Shown here in pieces: positions 1-11,197 of a stretch of 64,000 bases of DNA. The position numbers and the translations under genes are program-made. Source of the DNA: Megaleporinus macrocephalus (Eukaryota; Chordata; Actinopteri; Characiformes; Anostomidae); contig CM038715.1 of NCBI GenBank assembly GCA_021613375.1, positions 2,122,001 through 2,186,000 of the forward strand, read 5' to 3'. Under the pieces are notes generated by a model that saw nothing but the letters and a program-made list of their open reading frames with translations, did not search any database and was not told the DNA's origin. The stretch's first letter is position 1. Each line of letters opens with the position of its first letter.

Positions 1-12
1 CTGAGATCACAG
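1..12 (+). CDS. hdlbp: hdlbp, tail of the preceding coding exon (tentative)
   Basis: The exon at 139 begins with two bases of a split codon (phase 1). A donor at 13-14 (CACAG then GTACAG) would leave one G in phase 1, so that G+GT makes glycine in the frame EITG-GVPEDEA. The alternative donor at 55 (GTGAGT) would put a TAG stop at 51-53 in this frame. I therefore prefer the end at base 12. This is inference only. Confidence 0.4.
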
Positions 13-3000
13 GTACAGACTCCAGTGATTATGATGTTAATGCTGCATTGTAGGGTGAGTTTCTGAATAGTTCTCTCCCCTTTCACAAGGTCTTTTTTAA
101 AAAATAATGAATTAATAAAATAATAATGCTGTTGTCAGGTGGTGTTCCTGAGGATGAAGCATATATTCCCACCTACCTGGAGGCTTTTCCTCCTTTGCCG
201 GACAAAGGCGCTCCAGGGGAGAAATCAGGAGAGCCAGCAGGTGCTTGGAGCAAAATTCGACCCATCAAAGCCTCAGTCATCACACAGGTAAATTTGCATT
301 CTTCTTCTTGCCTTGTATGGTGGCTTTATGTGTCTTTATGTTTTGTATTTATGTCTTGTGTGTGTTATTGTCACTTAAAAAAAGAAATTGGACCAACAAG
401 AATTTCCTGCATTTGTTGTGTAGCACCGAAATATCAAATCTAACCTTTGAGTAAGTACAACATCATTCTATCAAGTCTGATCTCTGGTGGATAACTCTAG
501 GTGTTCCATGTACCATTGGAAGAGCGACGGTATAAGGACAACAGTCAGTTTGGAGAAGGCGAGGAAGCTAAGGTGTGCTTAGACATCATGCAGAAGACTG
601 GAGCTCACATTGAACTCTCTCTGGCTAAAGACCAAGGCCTGTCCATCATGGTGACTGGAAAACTAGATTCAGTCATGAAAGCACGGAAAGAGATTGTGGC
701 TCGACTCCAAACTCAGGTGATGATTTGTTTGCATTCTGTCTTTCCTACGATGCACACTTATCCCTGACAGGATTTTATACAGAAACTTTTGTTTAGGGGA
801 CTCAACAGCTGCACTCTTTCTTGTAGGCCTCGGCCACAGTCGTCATTCCAAAGGAACACCATCGCTTTGTGATCGGAAAGAATGGGGAGAAGTTACAAGA
901 GTTGGAACTGAAAACGGCCACCAAGATCGCTATTCCCCGTCCCGATGACCCCAGCGCCAACATACGCATCACAGGCACCAAGGAAGGCATCGAGAAAGCC
1001 CGGCATGAGATCCTTCTCATCTCTGCAGAGCAGGTTGACTTTAAACACAACCTCTTGTGTAATTTTTTATGTTTCATATCCAGCAGTCTTGCTTAGAGCT
1101 AGTTTTAGGCAAGACAACGAAGATTGAGACCCCTCACCGTGCAAACTGTTCACTACTCCAGTAAACTAATCTTAGATTCAACTCTCTCGTTCAGGACAAG
1201 CGTGCAGTGGAGCGTCTGTCTCTGGAGAAAGCCTTTCACCCATTCATTGCTGGTGCGTACAACCGGCTTGTCCAAGAGCTGAGTCAAGAGACGGGCGCCC
1301 GCATCAGCATCCCACCGCCCAGCCTGCTGAAGGAGGAAATTGTTATCACTGGGGAGAAGGAGGCTGTCGCCATGGCGATTGCCCGCATCCGTGCCATCTA
1401 TGAGGAGAAGGTGAGGTTGGGGAGAAACAAATATAATATATATACACGGGTCGCTCGAGTTCTCTTCTACATGCTCTCATATCTGGCTTTTTTTCTTTCA
1501 GAAGCGAAAAACAACCACGATTTCAGTGGAGGTGAAGAAGTCGCAGCATAAGTACATAGTGGGGCCGAAAGGCAACACGTTGCAGGAGATCATGGAGAGC
1601 ACTGGAGTGTCAGTGGAGATGCCTCCACTGGATTCTGGCTCTGAGACCATTATCCTCCGAGGAGAGCCTGACAAACTGGGGCCGGCCCTTACCCAGGTTT
1701 ACGCTAAGGTGAGACGAATAGGGGATGATGAGGAGTGTGAAACTGGGTTTTGATGCAGTTCAGTAAGGTCCAGTTAAAGGAGATTTCTTCAGGCCAAGGT
1801 CCAGACCGTCATCATTTCTAACGTGTGTTCTGATTCAGTGCCATATCCTGTTTATTTAAGTTACCTAGTATCAGCATACTATTTATACCATCAGCTACTG
1901 AAACACCAACACACCACACATACCGTTCAGTATATTTCAGTATATTTACTGTTTAAATGCTGAACTGAAACCAGAGCTACATTTAAAAAAAACAATGCTT
2001 TTAAAAAAAGTTCATCTTAAAGTGTTTATTTATAGAGAAAGTAAATAAAGGTGGTTCTTCTTGTTAACTCAGCTTCTCAGATGAACATGTTGGTTGTACA
2101 GAGCGGTGTTCTCCAGAACTAGACGAGCAGGTCCATTCCAGAACCGTTCCTGTTAAACACTCAGTTTCTCTGTTCACTTTTCTGTTTTTACGTTATTCTT
2201 TCTGACTCGCTTTAGTCTCCGGCTGCTGCTCCTCGCTTCCTACCTCGCCTGTGTGCACGCCACACGCCCCAATGTGCACAGATCTGATTGGCTGAGGAGC
2301 CTTCGGTGATCTTACAGCACACGTGATTGGTCTCTGAGTTTACTGCGCCGTAAAGCCCGTATATCGTAAAGACTAGAAAAGCTCCACCTCTTAAAATAAA
2401 CACAGTCAAAATTAAATAATTCTCAATAGATTATCAGTTTGGGTCGGCATTGGACAACGTCTCGGTCTGGATACAGACCACGGTCCGCCTATTAGTGACC
2501 CCTGATGTAGGAGTTTTAAGAGTTTTGATGTTGTGTGCTCTGTAGGCTAAGAGTGTGATGGTGGTTGAAGTGACTGCACCAGCTTGGCTTCATCGATTCA
2601 TCATCGGCAAGAAGGGACAAAACATCAGTCGCATCACACAGCAGCTCCCAAAGGTAGGACCAAACAGTCCAACATGTACCTGGCCAGCAAAACATTTTAT
2701 TTCTTGTGGAACCTGATTTATGTGGTAATGTTTTAACAGTTTAAACACCTAAGATTTGTAACTTGAATTATGTTGTGTCTGAAAAGCATGAGCACTATTA
2801 CAGTAAGAACGGTGCAGAACTAGATCTTTCATCTGGACTGTTCTATATGGAAAGGTGCACATAGAGTTTACTGATGGAGAGGAACGCATAAGTCTGGAAG
2901 GCCCAACAGAGGAGGTGGAACAAGCTCAGGCCCAGATACAGGAGATTATTAAAGACCTGGTAGGGAAATAAATGGGTTTTTTTTTAGTAGTACTTTATTA

Positions 3001-6000
3001 TATTTAATATAGCAAATGTCTACTGAGCATCAAAACAGTACAGATTGCTGCAAAATTAAAAAAATATTTAATATCTGTCTTTGGTTGACTGACATGGAGC
3101 GATATCACTTCACATTGTATTTTATTTGGCTCAGATGGCGAGGATGGACTACACTGAGATCAACATTGACCAGCGTTTTCACAGGCACCTCATTGGCAAG
3201 AATGGTGCTAATAGTGAGTATCTTCTTAAAAGGTGTGATTGTGCTATTAAGCCAGTGATGTAGTATATTTATTATTGGAATGCTAAACAAGAAGTGCTTC
3301 CGACAGTAAACCGGATCAAGGAGCAGTACAAAGTGTCAGTCCGGATTCCTCAGGACTCAGACCGCTGCGGGCTGGTTCGCATTGAGGGAGACCCTCAGGG
3401 AGTGCAGCTGGCACGCAGGGAGCTGGTGGACATGGCCCAGCGCATGGTGAGGCATTAACAGGGACCAAGAGCTGAAGTTAGCCTCAGAGTACAGCAGACA
3501 GGCTTCAAACTGCCTGTCTCACTCTCTAGGAGGGGGCGTGGATTGCAGTATTATAATATTTTGATTTGAATTGTGTGTCTATGTTGTAAGTGTGCTGTGA
3601 GCTTTTCTACTTACTCAGGAAAACGAGCGCACCAAAGACCTGATCATAGAGCAGAAGTTTCATCGAGCCATCATCGGCCAAAAGGGGGAAAAAATCAAAG
3701 AAGTGCGAGACAAGTTTCCAGAGGTGGGATTGTGTCTGTTGGTCTGAATGTCCTGTTTTGGAATTCTTTAAAGGTTTTTGCTGCATCTTGATTTAACTTG
3801 ATTTTACTAACAGTGTAAATGCTAGAAGATTCTTTACTGTAGAGATGGACCAATCAGTGTATTTTAGGACGATTCCAATCAGCTTTCAGCATGATCAGTC
3901 GATAGCCGATACCAAACGAGGGCGGGGCTACATGCAATTATTAGCACAAGCAAGTCATGAAACATGGTTAAACGTGGTTATCTAGAACTATAAACTCAAT
4001 CACTCTGGCTGTGGTTCTTTAGCTCTCTGGCTGTTACTGCTGCTGTTCTGTTAGTACCGGTCAGATCTGGTCTGTAGGGTTTCTGGGTTATTAGTTTTGT
4101 GCTAGCTGTGTGTGTTCTAGCTCTGCTGTTTACTGATACTCACTGTGTTCAGCTGTGTGGTGTCTCTTAAGTACTGTATCAGATTAGTATGTTAAATATT
4201 TTTGTTTTGGTTCCACGAGACACGCTGATGTTACAGATGTTACAGAACGTCCTGGATGAGTCTGAGTCACATACGGTAAACACTGCCAGACGGACGATGT
4301 TTTCTATCAGCGCATGCCATGAACGCTGTAAACTGTTCTCGTGAGGCCGCTGCTGTAGTCAGTCTGTGGAAAATGAAAGGGTATGTATTTCCACCTAGTG
4401 GTTCAGATAGGAATTGCAAGTACCTGGCCGGAGGGGGTTTCACGGAGGGCTCCTCTTCCTGGATGAAACGCTAGCTGGAAATACACAAATTAGGCTCATT
4501 TGTTTAACGCCATCGATCGGCTCTGGGGATCGCATATTATGATTAAAAATCAGCCGATACCGATACATAGCCGATCGATCCTTCCATCTCTACTTTTAAG
4601 ACTGTTTGTATATGTGTATTACAATGAGTAGGGTTTGTTACATAATTGTAGCCCCCCTTTCCTTCCAAACAAAAAAAAAAAAGGAAATGAAGATTACACA
4701 AAAAGTATCTAATCATTTTGATCTTTGTGGCTACATCTGTGCAGGTCATTATCAACTTTCCAGACCAGTCTCAGAAGAGTGACATCGTGCAGCTCCGTGG
4801 ACCCAAAAACGAGGTGGAGAAATGTGCAAAGTTTCTACAGAAACTTCTGGTTGAACTGGTATGATTTTCTCCACTTTTACTTTGTACCGCCCCGTCTGAC
4901 ATATCCAGAAAACTCTATTGTCACCAGTCTATTCATAACTACTGTGAACAGCGTTTACTCTTTACTTGGCGTCTGTTTCGGGATCATAAATGCTGTGCAT
5001 TGTAAGCTGCCAAAGCTCCATGTCATTATTATTCTGTGTTGTGTTTTTGAACAGATTGAGAGCAGCTATTCGATATCTGTGCCCATATTTAAGCAGTTCC
5101 ATAAAAACATTATTGGCAAAGGAGGTGCCAACATCAAAAAGGTGAGGGGTAAAATAATTTAAAAAAAGGTTTCTTGATTTTGCTGCTTAATTTTTAAGTT
5201 CCTAGATCCACATGCCTTGTATGAAATACTGACAATATAAAACATTGATAGTTTGGTAAACTATGGGTGTGTCTCAAACCCTAGTGAGTGTCTAAGTAGG
5301 CTGTCTAGGTAGTGAGTGTCTAAGTAGGCTGTCTAGGTAGTGAGTGTGTAAGTAGGCTGTCTAGGTAGTGAGTGTGTAAGTAGGCTGTCTAGGTAGTGAG
5401 TGTGTAAGTAGCAGCGTTCTCTCCTCATCTCTCCTCATAAAACAGATTACTGAGACGCTCTAGTTAGAGAGAGACTGCGTCACGGCTTGTTCCCGCCCAC
5501 TGCAGCACGCCACCGGTGGTTCAGCTGGTTGCTAAGCTACCAGCCAGCATCCAAAACAATAGCCTGAGGCTTAAAAATCCACTAGTATAAATGCTAATGT
5601 CTGGAGTATAAAAGTGTAAATGGTGAAGGACTCGTTACAGAGTTGATAATAAAATACTGTTCTGTGTGATTATATGACCAGAAACACATTAAAACTCCAG
5701 AGAATCAAAATAACTCACATTTTAAAACCACTTCACTGCTCCTAGATTAGCCTGCGGTGCATCATGGGATTGTTTTAGCGGCTGAGGAAGAGTTCGATGC
5801 TTCTTTAAAATCAGGTCTAAATAAGGTTCCTCAGTAGCAGCATGTTTAAGGTATGTAAGTATTGGGACAGTCTACATGTCAGGAGCGCATACTATGATGT
5901 AGAATGCTGCCTATGTAGGAGCTCAGTAGGATTTGAGACACACCTCATGTTGTTGTTGTTATTGTTAGTGCTATACCATCTTTTAGTATTTGGCTGCACC

Positions 6001-9000
6001 TTCTTGGTTGTCTTTTAAGGCTTATCTCTTTTTCTAATCCTCTTAAAGTGGTTCAGCACTGATTATCTTTAGGTGATAGAATCTGGTGGTCTGTAATTCC
6101 TTGTAGATTCGTGAGGAGACCAACACAAAGATTGATCTCCCTACGGAGAACAGTGACTCTGAGATGATTGTGATTACTGGCAAGAAGAGCAACTGTGAGG
6201 CAGCACGAGACCGGATACTCGCCATCCAGAGAGACCTGGTAAGAATAAGAGACAGAAAGAGGGATGAAAGAAAGAAAGAGGAAAAACAGAAAGCATATGT
6301 TCACCAGCCAATAGAATGAAAGCATGTTTGAAGCTACATCACTTGTGTAATAGCTTGTGATATATGTATCTAACATAACAAGCAGATTTAAAAACATCTC
6401 CTGTATTTTTTCCCCCCAACTGTCTGTCTGTCTGTGTGTCTGTCTCACTCTCTGTCCTCTGTGTGCACTCTCTCTGCCTCCAGGCAAACCTCAAGGAAAC
6501 AGAGGTGACTATTCCAGCTAAGCTGCATAACTCCCTGATTGGGTCTAAGGGCTGTCTTGTGCGTTCAGTGATGGAGGAGTGTGGAGGTGTACACATTCAC
6601 TTTCCTGCCGAAGGCTCTGGGGTGGACAAGGTTACCATCCGAGGCCCCGCGGGCGAGGTGGAGAGAGCTAGGAGGCAGCTATTACAGCTCGCTGAGGAGA
6701 AGGTAAGCAAAAACGGAGTAGCGGAGAGAGAGAGAAAGGAAGAAGGAGGTCAGGCAGCACAAGCAGAAACATGAAGTGAACATTATCTTTTTCTTTACCC
6801 CTACAAATAAGTAAAACTACTAGAGATGGACCGATCAGTGTTTTTGAGGCTGATAGCCAATACCGTTCGAGGGCGGGGCTATATGCCACGGCCGGGCTAC
6901 ATGTAGTTATTAGCGCAAGCAAGCATGTTCTAAGCTGGTTTATTACCATTTTGAACAAGCTCATTTGATACAGCATAATATTTTTAACTAAATTAACAGT
7001 AAATAAACAAAGTACATCAAACAAATATCACCAATACTACAATCATTACATTTAGGCCCTTAATTTAAAACTAAAAAAGCTAATTAAATAAATACAGTTA
7101 AACTGCAGTCTTTAAACTCAGACTCTGTTATTTTAAACTAAATCTGTAATCATTAAATGTAGAATATTGAATTTCTGCTGCTGTTCTGTTCGTACCGGTC
7201 AGATCTGGTCTGTAGGGTTTCTGGGTTATTAGTTTTGTGCTAGCTGTGTGTGTTCTAGCTCTGCTGTTACTGATACTCACTGTGTTCAGCTGTGTGGTGT
7301 CTCTTAAGTACTGTATCAGATTAGTATGTTAAATATCTTTGTTTTGGTTCCACGAGACACACTGATAACTGCTCTTGTAAGGCAGCTGCTTTAGTCAGTC
7401 TGTCATAACAAAAGGGTATGTATTTCCACCTAGTGGTTCAGATAGGAATTGCAGGGAGCTGGCCGGAGGGGTTTTCAATGAGGGCTCCTCTTCCTGGATG
7501 AAACGCTAGCTGGAAATACACAAATTAGGCTCATTTGTTTAACGCCATTGATCGGCTCTTGAGATCGACTACATTGGAGAAATATCAGCCGATCACCGAT
7601 CACATATTTTGATTAAAAATCGACCGATACATAGCCGATCGATCCTTCTATCTCTAAAAACCACATATCTCTGGCCTTTGTCCAACAGCAAGTCAACAAT
7701 TTCTCAGTAGAGCTTCAGGCCAAACCCGAGTACCACAAGTTTCTGATAGGCAGAGGAGGAGCGAACATTCGCCGGGTACGTGACCGAACGGGGGCTCGCA
7801 TCATCTTCCCCTCGCCTGACGAGCCGGAGCAGGAGCGCATCACCATTGTGGGTAGAGAGGAAGCGGTGAAGCTAGCCCAGAAAGAGCTGGAGATTCTCAT
7901 CAAAAACCTGGTACAGCAGCACAGCATTCAGAGTTGAGATTTTGTGTTTTGTATATGGTAAGAATCTCTACACCTCCCTGACTCCCTCTCTCTCTCTATC
8001 CCAGGAGGACGTGATCGAGGATAGTATGGTTGTTGACCCACGACATCATCGTCACTTTGTTTGTCGACGAGGGCAGGTCTTGAGAGAGCTTTCCGAGGAG
8101 TATGGCGGGGTTGCTGTTAGTTTCCCTCGTACAGGCACACACAGCGACTGCATCACTCTCAAAGGAGCCAGGGAATGTGTGGATGCTGCCAAGAGGCGCA
8201 TTCAGGAGATCATTCAGGATTTGGTAAGCAGCATGACAACCACTATGAATTAACAGTAGCACAAATCTCTTGACTCACAGAGAAGTGTGAAAAATACCAC
8301 AGAGCAGGGGTGTTAAATTAGAGTCAGTAAGGTCCAGTTAGAGGAGATCTCCTCAGGCCAAGGTCTGGACTGTCATCATCTCTAGCGTGTGTTCTGATTC
8401 AGTGGTGTATCCTGTTTACTGAAGTAGTCTAGTATCAGCATCTTATACCATCAGCTACTGAAACACCAACACACCACACATACCATTCAGTACATTTCAG
8501 TATATTTACTGTTTAAATGCTGAACTCAAATGCTGAGCTTAATAAATGCCTTTTTTCATCACTTTAAGTAAAAACAAGGGCTACATTTAAAATGCTTTTG
8601 AAAAAAGGTGCATCATAAAGTGCTTATTTATAATAAAAAGTAAAAAAATAAATTACATCTTAACAGTTTATCTCCGTCTTGTATTCCTCCACACTTTCTG
8701 TTCAGAAAGTGAACAGAAAGTGGTTGTCCAGCCAGGACTTTAACCTGGGCTGAACTTGCACACCGTGCTCCCGAATCTGCACAGTTCTGATTGGCTGAGG
8801 AGCGCCTTTAGCGCCTTTTGTGATTTTACTACACTTGTGATTCGTCTGTGAGGTTACGGCGCCGCAAAGCCCGTATACCGTAAAGACAGGAAAGGTTCCG
8901 CCACTTAAAATAAACACTGCCAAAATTAAATCTTTCTCAGTAGTTCATCAGTTTGGGTCCGCATTGTACACTGTCCGGGTCCGGGTCAGGACCCTGAACA

Positions 9001-10876
9001 CGGTTCGCCTATTAGTGACCTCTGCCATAGAGACTAGTGTTTGTGGAGTCTTTATTGGAATGTTATGATTTGCTCAGGGCTTTCGATCAATCTGTTCTAT
9101 TGTGCTGAGAGTAAAAGGTACCAGTGACATTGTTTATGTGTTTTGCTTAGGAGTCCCAGGTGACTGTGGAGGTGGTGGTGCCCCAGCGTTTTCACAGAGC
9201 AGTGATGGGACCTAAAGGCTGCAGGATCCAGCAGATCACTCGAGAGAATGAGGTCCAGATCAAATTTCCAGAGAGAGAGGAGTCTGCAAGTATGACCCTC
9301 TATGCTGTCCTTATCACTAGTTTCTATATTATTCCATATAATTTCCTTATTACTCTCTGCTAAATCTTATAGGTTATTAAATTCTCCTGTAATCTTGTCT
9401 TTCATGCACAGCTCAGGATGCGTGTCCTGTGGAGAATGGTAGCACCAGCCCAGAGGCAGATTCTGTGCCTCGCAAGTGTGACATAATCACTGTGACTGGA
9501 CGGGTGGAGAAGTGTGAACTGGCGCGAGCAGCCTTGCTAGTATGTTTATAATGATCATTTTAAAGTTTCAGGCTGACTTGTAAAATCTTCACAAGATTGA
9601 TCAGGATTGATCTCTCTTCAGGCTCTAGTTCCTGTGACGGTGGATGTGGAGGTGCCATATGACTTGCACCGGTACATCATTGGGCAGAAAGGAAGCGGCA
9701 TCAGAAAAATGATGGAGGACTATGAGGTAAGCAGATTATGGGTCTGTCTCAAACCCTAGTAAGTGTCTAAGTAGGCTGTCTAGGTAGCAGCTGTGTAAGT
9801 ATCAGCGTTCTCTCCTCATCTCTCCTCATAAAACAGATTACTGAGACGCTCTAGTTAGAGAGAGACTGCGTCACGGCTTGTTTCCGCCCACTGCAGCACG
9901 CCACCGGTGGTTTAGATGGTTGCTAAGCGACCGGCCAGCATCCAAAACAATAGCCTGAGGCTTAAAAATCCGCTAGCATAAATGCTAATGTCTGGAGTAT
10001 AAAGTGTAAATGGTGAAGGACTCGTTACAGAGTTGATAATAAAATACTGTTTTGTGTGATTATATGACCAGAAACACATTAAAACTCCAAAGAATCAAAA
10101 TAACTCACATTTTAAAACCACTTCACTGCTCCTAGATTAGCCTGTGGTGCATCATGGGATTGTCTTAGCGGCTGAGGAAGAGTTCGATGCTTTCTTAAAA
10201 TCAGGTCTAAATAAGGTTCCTCAGTAGACAGCATGTTTAAGGTATGTAAGAACTGGGACATACTATGATGTAAAATGCTGCCTATGTAGGAGCTCAGTAG
10301 GTTTTTGAAACAGTCCAGATGTCTGGCAGTAAATGAGCACTCGTTTAGTCCAGCTCTTGGAGAGTTTACAGTCCTACTAGCTGGGTCATTTGTATTGCTA
10401 AATTCTGAAGAGGATGTTAACGCTGTCTGCTGCTGTGTAGGTGAACATCTGGGTTCCTCAGCCAGAGCAGCAGTCAGATGTGATAAAGGTAACTGGGCAG
10501 GAGGCCAGTGTGGAAAGAGCCAGGCAAGCCCTGCTGGACAGAGTCAGAGAGCTGCAGGCAGAACAAGAGGACCGGGTACGCAAACACACTCAGAACACGA
10601 TACACACCTCCATTACATCACAGCACAACATCAATTAAACACGTTGCAAGGACATTTAGCTGTTTTGTGCACCTGCAGGCCTTGCGGAGTTATAAGGTGA
10701 CCCTCTCGGTTGACCCTAAATATCACCCCAAAATCATCGGCCGCAAGGGAGCCGTCATCTCCCAGATTCGCAAAGACCATGATGTCAACGTGCAGTTCCC
10801 AGACAAGGGTGATGAACAGCAGGTACGTGCCTCAGGCCTTTATTGGATGGTTTTCTTGCAATGATGGAGAAATCTC

Positions 10877-10968
<92 letters not shown>

Positions 10969-10969
10969 G

Positions 10970-11007
<38 letters not shown>

Positions 11008-11028
11008 CTCTTTCTTTTTCACTCTCTG

Positions 11029-11076
<48 letters not shown>

Positions 11077-11077
11077 G

Positions 11078-11142
<65 letters not shown>

Positions 11143-11151
11143 CTCTCTCTG

Positions 11152-11197
<46 letters not shown>

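Noticed and set aside
13..54. Extension of the first hdlbp exon to the GTGAGT donor at 55
   Set aside because: In the frame required by the next exon it contains a TAG stop at 51-53.
2212..2409. Minus-strand frame MTVFILRGGAFLVF..., repeated at 8702-8923
   Set aside because: Both lie in the same part of family A elements. The similarity is due to the shared repeat, and no transposase motif is present.
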